A stretch of 64,000 nucleotides of DNA from Chitinophaga sp. Ak27 (GCF_012726295.1 NZ_JABAOB010000001.1:372001-436000), one strand, 5' to 3'. Shown: positions 9,275 through 19,386, counted from the first letter of the stretch. Notes: generated by a model from the sequence alone, not told the origin. A program made the numbers and translations.

Positions 9275-11389
9275 ATGTACAAATTACCCGAAAAAAAGAC
9301 GTTTACCCGTTACGCAGTGTTAACCATCATAGTACTGGTGCTGATGACATTCTTCATGATCTTTTTTTTAAAGAAAAAGGAATCCATGCAACTAGGTATG
9401 GTGGTAAAACATCTCGTTGCCACTAAAGCCGATGTTGGTCACATTGACCAGGCGGTACAGCTATTGTACGCGGCCGATAATAATTTCCGTATCTATACCC
9501 TTACATACGACCGCAAATACCTGCAGACTTATATTACACAATTAAATGGCATTACAGCCCACCTGGACAGCGCCCTGACTTCGGAAAAGGATGAGCAGCA
9601 ACTGGAAGTGCTGATGGCCGACAAAGCCCGGAAATCATCCCTGTTCCTGCAAACACGGCAATATGTGGACTCGCTCCTGCAGTTGTCGCAGGTATGGGAT
9701 ACTACCGATATTCCTTCTCCTGAAAAACAGTTAAACCAGATTAAACTTCCGCAAATAAAACCGGCAACAGACACGATCGTCACTACCCAGGTAGCCACCT
9801 CACGGGGGAAGAAAAAGTTGTTTGGCCGCCTGAAAGATGCGATCAACAATAAGTCCGGCGTTCAGCAAACCAATCGCCAGGTAACCATTGTGCAGCGCGA
9901 GGCCGGCGATAACGGGGCTTTTACCAAAGAACAACTGAAAAAGATCCAGGATACCTACGCTAATTTTTTAAAGAATGCCACGGAAAGCCATAATACCCTG
10001 AAACAAAAAGAATATGCGCTGGTGGTGGCCAACGAGCGCCTGTTTTCCGAACTGCTTCACCTGATGGCCGCATTGAAACAAAACATTACAACGGAAACGG
10101 ATAAACGCCGGCTGCAGCTGGGACAAGATATTGATCATTCGCTATACCAACTTGATAAGCACAACTCCTGGGAGATTCCCCTGATACTGCTGATGGTAGG
10201 CATTGTGATCTATGGCATCACCCGGCTGTACCGGTACGACCTGGCTCTGTTGAAAGCCAAGCAACAGGCCGAAACGTTTGCGCAACAAAAAAGCGATTTT
10301 GCGGCCACAGTGAGCCACGAAATCCGTACGCCGGTACAGTCGATAATTGGATTTTCGTCCTTGCTGGAGCGGGATAAATCACCCGAAACCATATCCGCGC
10401 TTCGCCATTCGGCACAGATGCTGTTACAGATTGTCAATAACGTGTTGGACTATACGCGAATGGAAACAGTTACCCCTGTGTTGCGCCAGGAAAAATTTGC
10501 CCCCCGCATCACTATTGAAGAAGTATGCCAGGCCTTGTCTATCCAGGCCGAGATGAAATCGCTCCCCCTGATCGTTAACATCTACTTTCCCAGCACCTTG
10601 CAGGTGATAGGCGACGATTTCCGGTTGAAACAAGTATTGATCAACCTGGTAGCGAACGCTATTAAATTCACGGAAAAGGGAAACATCACCGTTACAGCGC
10701 ATATGCGCGACAATAACCTGTTACAGGTAAGCGTAAAAGATACTGGTCCAGGTATTTCCCATAAAGAACTACCTTTGGTATTCAACGCTTTCTCCCAGGG
10801 AAATAACCATTATCATAAAGGAAGCGGATTGGGATTACATATTACGAAGAAAATCATCGATCTGCATAACGGTAAAATTCATGTGGAGAGCCTTCCAGGT
10901 AAAGGCACCACTTTTTATTTTGAAATCAGGTACCAGGCGATGCCCGCATCTCCGGCTACCAAAAAAATTATCGTCCCCGTGAGTAATACACCTACCAATG
11001 CCACCATTCCTGCAGGAATCCGATTACTGGTGGTAGAAGACAGTATCCTTAACCAGAAACTGTTGGCACTGATGCTCAACAGGATGCAGGCCTCCTTTCT
11101 CATTGTTTCTTCTGCAGAAGAAGCACTGGAGGTATACCAGCGTGAATCCTTCGATTTCATCCTTACCGACATTGATCTTCCCGGTATCGACGGACTGATG
11201 CTCACCGCTATGATCCGTGAACTGCCTGACAAGAAAAAGGCCAGCGTAACCATTATCGCCATTACGGGCAACGTAATGGAAGATGATATTTCGCTGTATT
11301 TACGTTCGGGGCTAAACGATTATATCATGAAGCCTTACCGCGAAGAGGATATCCTGGAAAAAATAACGAGGCATCACCAAATGGTCTAA
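9275..11389 (+). CDS. Hybrid sensor histidine kinase/response regulator
   Basis: 704 residues. A membrane helix at about 12-32 and a second at about 300-318 bracket a roughly 265-residue, mostly helical sensor region of four-helix-bundle type, exposed to the periplasm. Then come HisKA with SHEIRTP and phospho-acceptor H348, a HATPase_c domain (N box VANAIKF, DTGPGIS and GSGLGLHI), and a C-terminal receiver domain with phospho-acceptor D632 in TDIDLPG and the conserved K near the end (MKPY). It probably senses an envelope signal and passes phosphate internally. No DNA-binding partner is adjacent, so an unlinked HPt protein or regulator must finish the relay. Confidence 0.92.
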   Translation: MYKLPEKKTFTRYAVLTIIVLVLMTFFMIFFLKKKESMQLGMVVKHLVATKADVGHIDQAVQLLYAADNNFRIYTLTYDRKYLQTYITQLNGITAHLDSALTSEKDEQQLEVLMADKARKSSLFLQTRQYVDSLLQLSQVWDTTDIPSPEKQLNQIKLPQIKPATDTIVTTQVATSRGKKKLFGRLKDAINNKSGVQQTNRQVTIVQREAGDNGAFTKEQLKKIQDTYANFLKNATESHNTLKQKEYALVVANERLFSELLHLMAALKQNITTETDKRRLQLGQDIDHSLYQLDKHNSWEIPLILLMVGIVIYGITRLYRYDLALLKAKQQAETFAQQKSDFAATVSHEIRTPVQSIIGFSSLLERDKSPETISALRHSAQMLLQIVNNVLDYTRMETVTPVLRQEKFAPRITIEEVCQALSIQAEMKSLPLIVNIYFPSTLQVIGDDFRLKQVLINLVANAIKFTEKGNITVTAHMRDNNLLQVSVKDTGPGISHKELPLVFNAFSQGNNHYHKGSGLGLHITKKIIDLHNGKIHVESLPGKGTTFYFEIRYQAMPASPATKKIIVPVSNTPTNATIPAGIRLLVVEDSILNQKLLALMLNRMQASFLIVSSAEEALEVYQRESFDFILTDIDLPGIDGLMLTAMIRELPDKKKASVTIIAITGNVMEDDISLYLRSGLNDYIMKPYREEDILEKITRHHQMV

Positions 11390-11397
11390 ATTGCAGC

Positions 11398-12090
11398 ATG
11401 ACTATCGCCGATCAGATTATTGACTTCAACAGCCATCTGCATTTTCCTGGTAAGTTACCTCCCGGTATCCGTGTTATGAATCCTTTTAAAGAGGGTCCTG
11501 GCATTATGGATATTATGACGAAGTTTTATAAAAAGTTTTACGACGATCAAAAGCCCCGGCAGCTAATCCTGGGCATTAACCCCGGCCGGCTGGGTTCGGG
11601 TGCCACGGGCGTACCTTTTACAGATACTAAAAGGATGTGGGAGAAATGCGGTATCGAAATCCCAGGACTGAAAACCCATGAACCCTCTTCTGTATTTGTA
11701 TATGATGTGATTGATGCCTATGGTGGCGTAAAGAAGTTCTACCGGCAATTTTATATCAGCTCAGTATGCCCATTGGGGTTTACCGCTGTACAGCCCGGCG
11801 GCAAGGAAATCAACTACAATTATTACGATAGTACGGCGCTGACCAAAGCCGCTTACGACTTCATTATAATAAGCCTGAAAAAGCAGCTGGAATGGAATAT
11901 CAGCCGGGAAACCTGTTATGTAATGGGAACAGGCAAGAACGCGGCCTTTTTGCAGGCCCTGAACAACAAGGAACACTTTTTCAAAAAAGTGGTTCCTCTG
12001 GAGCATCCCAGGTTTGTGATGCAGTATAAATCCAAAACCAAGGCCGTTTATATCGACAAATACCTCCAGGCTTTTGCCGACTTCGCCTGA
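11398..12090 (+). CDS. SMUG2-like uracil-DNA glycosylase family protein (DUF4918)
   Basis: 230 residues. LILGINPGRLGSG (about 58-70) is the glycosylase active-site loop in the SMUG-like form GxNPG. SSVCPLGF (about 121-128) and LEHPRFV (about 201-207) supply the second and third motifs, the latter giving the catalytic-loop His. Members of this family remove uracil or oxidised pyrimidines from DNA in base excision repair. Start is 8 bases after the kinase stop, so it is probably co-transcribed with it, although no functional link is obvious. Confidence 0.83.
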   Translation: MTIADQIIDFNSHLHFPGKLPPGIRVMNPFKEGPGIMDIMTKFYKKFYDDQKPRQLILGINPGRLGSGATGVPFTDTKRMWEKCGIEIPGLKTHEPSSVFVYDVIDAYGGVKKFYRQFYISSVCPLGFTAVQPGGKEINYNYYDSTALTKAAYDFIIISLKKQLEWNISRETCYVMGTGKNAAFLQALNNKEHFFKKVVPLEHPRFVMQYKSKTKAVYIDKYLQAFADFA

Positions 12091-12108
12091 CCCCAGATTG
12101 TGGATTTA

Positions 12109-12324
12109 TTACGCCGTCTGCCTGGCAATTTGTTCCGCAATGTTGTTCAATAATTGCATATCCAACCGGTGTCCGCTGTCAGTAGCACCTGGCGCCCGAA
12201 CATATCCGTCTTCATCTTTTTCCATAGCAACCTCCTCCCCGTCAATATCCACCAGGAAACGCTCAGGAGTACAAGGCCTTACATAAAACCGTCCGCCGGT
12301 TGTTTTAATCATAAAAGCATTCAT
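12109..12324 (-). CDS. Small soluble protein of unknown function
   Basis: 71 residues with no membrane segment. The first half is beta-rich (TTGGRFYVRP, RFLVDIDGEE) and the second helical. No family recognised. ATG start. It converges on the glycosylase gene 18 bases away. The acidic middle (MEKDEDG) and codon pattern look genuine, but evidence is only an open frame with plausible composition. Confidence 0.45.
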   Translation of the reverse strand: MNAFMIKTTGGRFYVRPCTPERFLVDIDGEEVAMEKDEDGYVRAPGATDSGHRLDMQLLNNIAEQIARQTA

Positions 12325-12370
12325 AAGATCCCTTTTAAAAGATCTTAACGCAAATCACAGACCAGCAACA

Positions 12371-12655
12371 TCAGGATAAAAAATTAAAATATTTGTTCCA
12401 GACCCCTTCAAATTCGGCAGCTGAAATCTGTTCAGAGATCAGCTGGGTATCTGCCGAAAATTCTTCTATTTCGGGTATTATCAGGCCAGATAGGGCGGTG
12501 CCGCCAAAATGAAACTGGGGACAGGCAATGCCGAAGCTGCCATCCGGGTATATCTCTATTTTCCGGCTTTCATAGCGCTGGGCATCGATTTCGCTATACA
12601 GCAGTTCGGGTTCATCTTTAAAAGGATGAAGCCAGGATATCTTGAGGTATTCCAT
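12371..12655 (-). CDS. Unknown 94-residue protein
   Basis: A soluble protein with no recognised domain. It opens with MEYLKISWLHPF and contains a repeated E/D-rich pattern typical of small immunity-like or accessory proteins, but nothing decides its role. Its start lies 3 bases after the stop of the upstream small membrane protein, so the two form a tight operon and probably work together. Confidence 0.55.
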   Translation of the reverse strand: MEYLKISWLHPFKDEPELLYSEIDAQRYESRKIEIYPDGSFGIACPQFHFGGTALSGLIIPEIEEFSADTQLISEQISAAEFEGVWNKYFNFLS

Positions 12656-12658
12656 CGC

Positions 12659-12964
12659 TTACATTTTTACCAACCGGCAGTCCCAGGTATCTTTAGGTTG
12701 CTCCCTTACGGGGTCGGGTGTTACCACCCCGGTTATCTGGTAGATATTTCCTTCTTCATGTAAACGGTCGCCTACCTGTGGCGTCATCGAGTCTTTAAAA
12801 CGGATCGTGGCAAGGATACCGAAGGATTTATAGCTACGGATCTTCAGGATGTTCGCAGATCTTACGGGTGTCATAAATGCCACTTTTTTGCGATTGTGAT
12901 TCCGGTAGAGGGAAAACATCAGCCAGATTGCTATGGCAAACAGGCTAAGTAACAGGAGATTCAC
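12659..12964 (-). CDS. Small membrane protein with a beta-rich soluble domain
   Basis: 101 residues. A single membrane helix at residues 2-18, a basic stop-transfer patch (RNHNRKK) and then a beta-rich domain with RSANILKIR and DRLHEEGNIYQITGVV. The start is a GTG: the next methionine would cut through the membrane helix. This looks like a DUF-type anchored protein with a small SH3- or OB-like fold; no name can be given. Operon with the following 94-residue gene. Confidence 0.58.
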   Translation of the reverse strand: MNLLLLSLFAIAIWLMFSLYRNHNRKKVAFMTPVRSANILKIRSYKSFGILATIRFKDSMTPQVGDRLHEEGNIYQITGVVTPDPVREQPKDTWDCRLVKM

Positions 12965-13163
12965 GGCTTTTTCAGGTTTAGGTAGTGATCAATATATGGT
13001 TGAATACGCCTCTCCGTTGGCATAGTAACCGGCAGAGGTCTTACAATATAGCGATTTTAATATATGTAAACAATTTTTTTATTTTTCCGGCAGACGCCTA
13101 CCGCGGCATTCCTGCAGGCTTTCGGGTACATCGGCCTGTGAATGCGTAACTGGCGGATACTGC

Positions 13164-13997
13164 CTATACTTGTTTTGGGGGCTGATCGAAAATCAGCAGT
13201 GGATCATCGTAGGTGAAAGTATAACCTAGCTTATTTCTCAGTTTACTGGACCCCACTATTTTATAAGGCTGTTCTTCAGCGGGTGTGCGCCGGGGCAGTT
13301 GCAGTCCTATGGCCTGTGCAGCAGCCTTGTAGTAGGCGCAGCGCAATGGATGCCGGGTAGCACAGGCATTGAATATTTCTCCCCAGGCTTCTTTCTCAAT
13401 CACCATTTGGATAACGCCGATACAGTCATCCCGGTGAATGGCGTTCATCGGTTGTTCATTTACCCGCTTCCCTTCCAGCAAACGACGTTCGTCAGGTATC
13501 CGGTCATAGCCGATGAGGCCTCCGAAACGTAGCACCGTGGTTTCAAATACAGGTGATTCCATCAACAATGTTTCCGCCGCTCTTAATGCCTGTCCATTGG
13601 GAGTATCCGGCATTTCCTCATTGTCTTCCGTCACCAGCCCATTGATGTCGGCATATACAGACGTAGAACTCACAAATAATACTTTACGGATAGCGGTTGT
13701 TTCAACGAAACTACGCAGCAGGGCTATTTCGGTGATATGTGCTTCTTTTCCTCTTTCCTTGCGCGGCGGGATATTCACAATAAGGATATCCGCATCCCAA
13801 AATGCGTCCGGGCCAGACAACACCTCTTCTGACAACACCATTTCATAAGCCTCCAGCCCCAGCGCTTCCAACTCCCTCACGCCGGCAGCCGATGTCCGGG
13901 CACCTTTCACGCTGTAACCTGCCGCCTGCAGGTGCAGCGCTAATGGTTTTCCGAGCCAGCCACAGCTTAAAATGCTGATCTTAGTTTGTTGCGTCAT
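13164..13997 (-). CDS. NAD(P)-binding SDR-like oxidoreductase (YeeZ-type)
   Basis: 277 residues. The N-terminal motif SCGWLGKPLALHL (about 11-23) is the GxxxxG-type dinucleotide loop of YeeZ-like atypical SDR proteins. VLFVSSTSVYAD (about 105-116) supplies the Ser and Tyr strand of extended SDRs, and no YxxxK lysine follows, as is normal in this branch. HRDD near residue 189 is typical of the substrate domain. Reaction unknown. It stands alone; the 240 bases upstream hold no convincing gene. Confidence 0.75.
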   Translation of the reverse strand: MTQQTKISILSCGWLGKPLALHLQAAGYSVKGARTSAAGVRELEALGLEAYEMVLSEEVLSGPDAFWDADILIVNIPPRKERGKEAHITEIALLRSFVETTAIRKVLFVSSTSVYADINGLVTEDNEEMPDTPNGQALRAAETLLMESPVFETTVLRFGGLIGYDRIPDERRLLEGKRVNEQPMNAIHRDDCIGVIQMVIEKEAWGEIFNACATRHPLRCAYYKAAAQAIGLQLPRRTPAEEQPYKIVGSSKLRNKLGYTFTYDDPLLIFDQPPKQV

Positions 13998-14241
13998 ATC
14001 ACTACTTTACGTTTACACTACACGTTACACCGCCAGGAGTACCAATTTGCATCGGATTTCCTACCCGTATACAACCTACCCACAGGTGGCGGCGAAGATA
14101 AAAACATTTGACGGCATCTCCCCAAATCCGTCGAATATATAAAATATCACAGCGGATATAGGTTCCACCTGGTTCCCATGGAAGACGCCTGTTACCTTGC
14201 ACCAGTATTCAAATGATTGAAGCACCTATAAATGTTTTTAC

Positions 14242-14649
14242 ATGAAAATTACCAATTCGCGGTCAAAGAGTGTGCAGCAGATCTTTTCGGAGATACAGCA
14301 ACACTTTCCGAATGCTAAGTTGAAGAAGCCGTTTCTAAGCCCCCAAACGATTATTGTTCCCCAGGGCAACTACAAGTTCCTGTTGCAATACAAGCAACAA
14401 TATTTACGCGTAGATTTTATGCCGCCGGTTATCTGGACGATAGGCGGTATGCTGGCAGGTTGGGGTATTTTCACCATTTTACTGAGCATATTATTTCAGC
14501 AGCTGGTGATCAGCATTGGCGGTGTAATCCCGGTGATTATCGGGCTACTGATCATTAAGGCAGTATTTAAATCCACCCGGGCTGATGAATTCAAGTCGTT
14601 TGAAGACGAGGCTAACATGCTCGTCAACAGCAGCCATCAGGGCATTTAG
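14242..14649 (+). CDS. Unknown protein with two membrane helices
   Basis: 135 residues. A basic, soluble N-terminal part (about 1-60) containing a short beta hairpin, then two close membrane helices (about 64-87 and 89-111) and an acidic tail. No family recognised. It has its own ATG with A-rich leader and sits between two unrelated genes. The topology suggests that both ends are cytoplasmic. Confidence 0.55.
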   Translation: MKITNSRSKSVQQIFSEIQQHFPNAKLKKPFLSPQTIIVPQGNYKFLLQYKQQYLRVDFMPPVIWTIGGMLAGWGIFTILLSILFQQLVISIGGVIPVIIGLLIIKAVFKSTRADEFKSFEDEANMLVNSSHQGI

Positions 14650-14768
14650 CCGGCCTCTCATCACTGTTTATACCCCCCTGGTTTTGAAGACTGTGAAAAT
14701 CCCTTATTTTAGCGTGCTGTTTATAGCCCCACCTATGAAATAATTATTGACCATCGAAAAAGCGAACT

Positions 14769-15515
14769 ATGATCCGCACGCTGATAATTGATGATGAACC
14801 CGCCATCAGGAAGGATCTGGAATGGCTAATGAAGCGATACGGCGATTATGTGGTGCTGGGCAGTTGTGGCAGTATTGCCGAAGCGAAAGTAATTATTCCC
14901 AATACCGAACCTGATTTGTTGCTGCTCGATATCGAGTTACTGGATGGTACAGGATTTGAATTGCTGCAGCAATTCCCGGACAGGAGCTTCCGGGTCATTT
15001 TTATTACTGCCTACAATCAGCATGCCATCAAAGCCATTAAATTTGGGGCTTACGACTACCTGCTGAAACCTGTAGACGAAGATGAACTGGCGGCTACCCT
15101 GCAACGTTTAAGAGCGGAGGACCCTATACCTCACAAAGTGCAGCTGGAAGTAGCAGATCAGCACCTGGGTAACAAAAAGCCAGGGTTACATAACCGCATT
15201 GTACTCCGCTCCCATCAATACCTGCAGGTAGTTTCCTTTGAAGAAATACTATATTGCCAGAGCGATGGCAGCTACACCACCTTTCATCTCCTGGATAAAC
15301 GAAAAGTGATGGTATCCCGGCCTATCAAAGAATATGAAGAATTATTGCCGGAGGCCTGGTTCATTCGTATACACCAGTCATATATTGTGAATCATCATTT
15401 CATAGACCGGTTCCTGAAAGATGGGATATTGATATTGAAAGAAGGCAGTGAAATCCCGGTTTCTTACCGTAAGCGGGACTTCGTACGGCAGTTTCTTACC
15501 GGCGATCAACCATGA
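14769..15515 (+). CDS. LytTR-family response regulator
   Basis: 248 residues: receiver domain (1-about 120) with acidic pair DDE at 8-10, phospho-acceptor D54 in LLLLDIELLDG and K in YLLKPVDE; then a LytTR DNA-binding domain (about 140-245) with the typical IVLRSHQYLQVV and RIHQSYIVNHHFI strands. It is a transcription factor paired with the kinase that follows. Its stop overlaps that kinase's start by 4 bases (ATGA), implying translational coupling. Confidence 0.93.
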   Translation: MIRTLIIDDEPAIRKDLEWLMKRYGDYVVLGSCGSIAEAKVIIPNTEPDLLLLDIELLDGTGFELLQQFPDRSFRVIFITAYNQHAIKAIKFGAYDYLLKPVDEDELAATLQRLRAEDPIPHKVQLEVADQHLGNKKPGLHNRIVLRSHQYLQVVSFEEILYCQSDGSYTTFHLLDKRKVMVSRPIKEYEELLPEAWFIRIHQSYIVNHHFIDRFLKDGILILKEGSEIPVSYRKRDFVRQFLTGDQP

Positions 15516-17410
15516 TAAATTTCCGGATCATACTCCTTGCGGGCTTACTGTTTTGCTGTTTGCTCTCCTGCCGTCAGCAGGGCTCGCAGACGCGTACATA
15601 CGATACCACTGTAATTGCCAACTCCCCTGTGGTCGACAGCCTGAAACAGTGGATCGACAGCGTTGACCGGTCGACCACACCAGCTACGCGAAAAAAGGTG
15701 GAATCGTTGTATGCCGCTGCTATGGCGGGGGGCGAGCGGGCGCAGGGATATTATTATTACCTGATAGGCAAGCTACAATGGCAGCCCGACAGCAACAAAG
15801 CAGCCATAGCAAGCTTCCTGCGCATGCTTCCTCCCGGGTCCATCGATACCACCCGCATGACTGATCTATACCTGCTGCAACAAATGGCCCTGCTTCGCCT
15901 GGATCTGAAAAAGAAGATAGATGACAGCACCTTTGCCAGGATTTATCAGCTACTGGATATAGCGGCACGTTTTCACTACCCCGATATATTCCGTGTATAC
16001 GACCTCGCGGCTGAAATCCATTTCCGTTACGGCGTTTATGACAAAGCGAAATTATACACTGACAAAGCCACTGCAAGTTACCCTAACTCTGATGATAACT
16101 ATTATCATTCCTACCTGATGGAGGCACAATCGCGGATTGCTGAACGGCAACACAATTATCCACTTGCCTTGCGCTACGAAGACAGCGCCCTGGTGCTGGC
16201 GCTGCGGCAACCCGACTCCTTGCGGATTGCCACTGTATATTCTGCCCTGGGAGTATTGTATGAAAAAATGGGTCAACAGGCCAAAGGCCATGCCCTTATG
16301 ATACAGGCATTTCATATCAAGGAGCGGGAGAATAAAGTATCGTTCCGGGAATATGTGAACTATGGACAAATGTTTATGGAAGAAGCGCAGTACGCTCCTG
16401 CTGTCTTCTACCTTCAAAAGGCAGTAGACATGGCAAGAACACCCACCAATGCCAGCAATCTCAGCTCTGCCTACAACACCTTGTATACCATTTACTACCA
16501 GAGCGGTGATTATAAAAAAGCGGTGTTATACCTCGACTCTGCATCCAACATGGCGCTTACCGCCCTGGAAGAAGAACAGCTGAAAAAAGTAATGGAACTG
16601 CAGGCACTGAATGAACTAAAAGAGCAACAGCATAAAACCCTTGATATCAGCCGCCAATATAATAACCAGGCGATCATTCTCCGCCAGCAGCGGGTTATAT
16701 TACTGATCCTGGGTATCCTGATGATAGCGGGCGTTTCCCTCGGACTGGTGTTGATCCGGCAGCGAAAACTCAAAACACAGCAACATCATATGGCCCTGGA
16801 GCAACGCCTACTGCGCAGCCAGATGGAGCCACATTTTATCTTTAACACCCTGGCTGTATTACAGAGCTTCATCCGGCATGATGAAAAAGAAAAAGCCGTA
16901 AAGTATCTTAACAAATTTGCCCGGCTGCTGCGGCTTAACCTGGATAATTCCCGCCATAACCTGGTACAGCTGCACCAGGAAGTAGAAGCGCTCGAAAACT
17001 ATCTCAGCTTGCAGACCATTCGCTTTGGAAATATCTTTGATTATGCTATACACCCGATTGAAGGATGTGAAGAGATGGATATACTTATACCACCCATGCT
17101 GATGCAACCCTTCGTGGAAAATGCCATTCAGCATGGTATGCGCAACCTGGCCTATAAAGGGCATATCAGCGTACAACTACAGCTCCACAACGATTTACTG
17201 CATTGCGTAATAGAAGATAACGGGCATGGACTGGCGGCCAGCTCAAGTGCCGGCAAACATTCGCTCTCTGGTATTATTACGCGGGAGCGGCTGAAAATAC
17301 TCAGCAAAGAAACCGGGAAGCTGGCATCCATCGTTGTTAGCGACAAACAGGAAAAAGGAGAACATGGCGTAAAGGTTACACTCATTATACCTACACAACG
17401 GGAAAAGTGA
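15512..17410 (+). CDS. TPR-containing LytS-type sensor histidine kinase
   Basis: 632 residues. An N-terminal signal or lipobox region (LLAGLLFCCLLSCRQ, lipid Cys near 20) leads into roughly 350 residues of helical TPR-like repeats, expected in the periplasm. One membrane helix follows (about 394-415). The cytoplasmic part is a His_kinase domain with phospho-acceptor H441 in MEPHFIFNT and a HATPase with VENAIQHG and EDNGHG. Architecture is common in Bacteroidota: the TPR part senses protein or peptide cues and signals to the adjacent LytTR regulator. Whether the lipobox is used together with the later helix is uncertain. Confidence 0.9.
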   Translation: MINFRIILLAGLLFCCLLSCRQQGSQTRTYDTTVIANSPVVDSLKQWIDSVDRSTTPATRKKVESLYAAAMAGGERAQGYYYYLIGKLQWQPDSNKAAIASFLRMLPPGSIDTTRMTDLYLLQQMALLRLDLKKKIDDSTFARIYQLLDIAARFHYPDIFRVYDLAAEIHFRYGVYDKAKLYTDKATASYPNSDDNYYHSYLMEAQSRIAERQHNYPLALRYEDSALVLALRQPDSLRIATVYSALGVLYEKMGQQAKGHALMIQAFHIKERENKVSFREYVNYGQMFMEEAQYAPAVFYLQKAVDMARTPTNASNLSSAYNTLYTIYYQSGDYKKAVLYLDSASNMALTALEEEQLKKVMELQALNELKEQQHKTLDISRQYNNQAIILRQQRVILLILGILMIAGVSLGLVLIRQRKLKTQQHHMALEQRLLRSQMEPHFIFNTLAVLQSFIRHDEKEKAVKYLNKFARLLRLNLDNSRHNLVQLHQEVEALENYLSLQTIRFGNIFDYAIHPIEGCEEMDILIPPMLMQPFVENAIQHGMRNLAYKGHISVQLQLHNDLLHCVIEDNGHGLAASSSAGKHSLSGIITRERLKILSKETGKLASIVVSDKQEKGEHGVKVTLIIPTQREK

Positions 17411-18367
17411 TTAGCCCGCCTGTTGTGCATGCCATAACAGGTAGTATTTTATGGCGGCAATGCAAATCACCACTGTAAAAGTCACCGCATGATTCAGAAG
17501 CGCCACGGTCCGGAATTCTTCATGGGCAATACTGCGGTCATTTTCGCCGATATAAGGCTTTTCCACCAGCTTCCCCTGGTAAGTGTTAGGGCCACCGAAA
17601 CGGCAGTCGAGAATGCCGGCTAATGCGGCTTCGGGGTATCCTGCATTGGGACTGGTATGTGCGGCGCCGTATTTTACAACGAAATGCCAGGCACGGCTGC
17701 TGCCATACAAAATGATCATCAACCCGGCGGTAAGGCGCGCAGGAATGTAATTGGCTACATCGTCCAGTCGCGCGGCAAAGCGCCCAAAATACAAGTATTT
17801 TTCATTCTTATAGCCAATCATCGAGTCGAGGGTGTTGATCATTTTATACATCATCATACCGGGCAGCCCCAGCACTGCATAAAAGCACAATGGGGCCACT
17901 ACCCCATCACTCAGGTTTTCCGACATCGACTCCATTACCGCTATTCGCACCTGGTCGGGTGTTAGCTGGGTGGTATCCCGGCCTACAATCCGCGACAGGC
18001 GCTGACGGCCTGCCTCCAGTCCATCGTGTTGCAGGGCATTAAATACTTCCCGTCCTTCCTTCAGCAGGCTTTTATTGGCCAACGCAAAATAGACGAAAAT
18101 GGTACTAAAGCTGTAATAAGCCAGGGGCCAGGGTGCCAGGGCTCTTTGTACACCATAAAAAAAGAGATATATGACCACGCAACAGGTAACCGTCAATAAA
18201 GCTCCTTTCCAGAAACGGGCGTCCCCGCTATTCAGCCATTGTGTGCCGTAATGAATCAGTTTACCATAGCCCTTTACCGGGTGCGGCCAGCTTTGGGGAT
18301 CTCCTAATATAAGATCCATCAAATACCCTAACAGTAAAGGCAATACGAATTTCAGTATAAGGTCCAT
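17411..18367 (-). CDS. cbiB: Adenosylcobinamide-phosphate synthase (CbiB/CobD type)
   Basis: About 318 residues from the ATG at 18367, which opens directly on the first membrane helix; a longer frame exists but would run through the 3' end of the upstream gene. The GDPQSWPHPVKGYGK motif (about 22-36) is diagnostic. The protein has several membrane helices. It joins aminopropanol phosphate or ethanolamine-type side chains to adenosylcobyric acid, forming adenosylcobinamide phosphate at the inner membrane. It overlaps the upstream aminotransferase gene by 16 bases, in a cobQ-aminotransferase-cbiB operon. Confidence 0.92.
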   Translation of the reverse strand: MDLILKFVLPLLLGYLMDLILGDPQSWPHPVKGYGKLIHYGTQWLNSGDARFWKGALLTVTCCVVIYLFFYGVQRALAPWPLAYYSFSTIFVYFALANKSLLKEGREVFNALQHDGLEAGRQRLSRIVGRDTTQLTPDQVRIAVMESMSENLSDGVVAPLCFYAVLGLPGMMMYKMINTLDSMIGYKNEKYLYFGRFAARLDDVANYIPARLTAGLMIILYGSSRAWHFVVKYGAAHTSPNAGYPEAALAGILDCRFGGPNTYQGKLVEKPYIGENDRSIAHEEFRTVALLNHAVTFTVVICIAAIKYYLLWHAQQAG

Positions 18368-19374
18368 TGGCGCAAAGCAGTAGTCAATAAAGTATTGTCG
18401 GCAACGCTGCGGCAGGCAACACGGCAATGACCTTGTTCCAGCCCATAAAAATTGGCCGCATCGCGGATAAGAATGCCATGATTTTCGAGCAGCCACGCCT
18501 TCAGCGCTGCGGCAGTACCCGTCAACGTTTCAAAAAGAAAATAGTGCGTATGTGTGGGCCATACCTTGAACTCCGCCATTTTCCGGATGCTTTCCCGGAA
18601 TTGGTAAGTTTGTTCCAGCAAGGTATCCGTTGGCAGCTGAAACTGACCGGGATGGGCAACAATATAGTAGCCCGCCTCCAGGGCCAGGCTATTGACCGAC
18701 CAGGGCATTCTATAGGCTCGCACCCGGTCGACCAGCTGTTTCCCGCCAGCAAGATAACCCAGTCTCAATCCCGGAATACAGCAGGTTTTAGTAAGGGACC
18801 GTATCACCAGTACATTCGGCAGGCGGTGCAGGTGCGGCAACATGGTAGCCGCATCGCGTGTGAACTGGATATAGGCTTCATCAATGATGAAAATAGTGTG
18901 TTTATTCAGGTTCACCAGGTGTTGCAGCGACCGCTCATCGAATGCATGCCCCGTTGGATTGTTGGGATTACAGATAAATACCATATCTGTCATAAAAACA
19001 GTATCGCGGGTTAGCTTGTCCCAGAACAGGTATTGCACCTGGTGACGGTACAGTTTGCAGGCGTCGGCATATTCAGCGAAGGTAGGCGCTATGATCGTAG
19101 CAGTGGCGCCTGTAAAAGCCTGTGCCACGAGGTAAATAGCTTCCGTACCGCCATTAGTGACCATAACGGTACCAGGGGCCAGGCCGGCCTGCTTCTCAAG
19201 CAGGCTTTGTAATTTCACCCCTCCAGCATCCGGATAATGGTCTATGTCGCCCACTTTACCGGCAAGATGCGCTTTCAATCCTTCTGATAAGCCGCCGTAC
19301 CAGACATTGGAGCTGAAGTCGGCCTTGATGGGCCGGTCAAACAGGTAGCCATCGTCCCCGTGTCCTTGTATCAT
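18352..19374 (-). CDS. Threonine-phosphate decarboxylase-like PLP enzyme (CobD/CobC type)
   Basis: 340 residues of the fold-type I aminotransferase family close to HisC. CNPNNPTG (135-142), DEAY (165-168) and the Schiff-base K196 in SLTKTCC are all present, as is the C-terminal Arg region RVACRSV. Next to cobQ and cbiB it is best read as L-threonine-O-3-phosphate decarboxylase, which makes the aminopropanol phosphate linker of the cobalamin lower loop. By sequence alone histidinol-phosphate aminotransferase cannot be excluded; the operon context decides. Confidence 0.85.
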   Translation of the reverse strand: MIQGHGDDGYLFDRPIKADFSSNVWYGGLSEGLKAHLAGKVGDIDHYPDAGGVKLQSLLEKQAGLAPGTVMVTNGGTEAIYLVAQAFTGATATIIAPTFAEYADACKLYRHQVQYLFWDKLTRDTVFMTDMVFICNPNNPTGHAFDERSLQHLVNLNKHTIFIIDEAYIQFTRDAATMLPHLHRLPNVLVIRSLTKTCCIPGLRLGYLAGGKQLVDRVRAYRMPWSVNSLALEAGYYIVAHPGQFQLPTDTLLEQTYQFRESIRKMAEFKVWPTHTHYFLFETLTGTAAALKAWLLENHGILIRDAANFYGLEQGHCRVACRSVADNTLLTTALRQWTLY

Positions 19375-19386
19375 AGTGCAGTTAAA

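Noticed and set aside
14002..14202. 66-residue minus-strand frame upstream of the YeeZ-like gene
   Set aside because: Odd composition, no hydrophobic or domain logic; probably non-coding.
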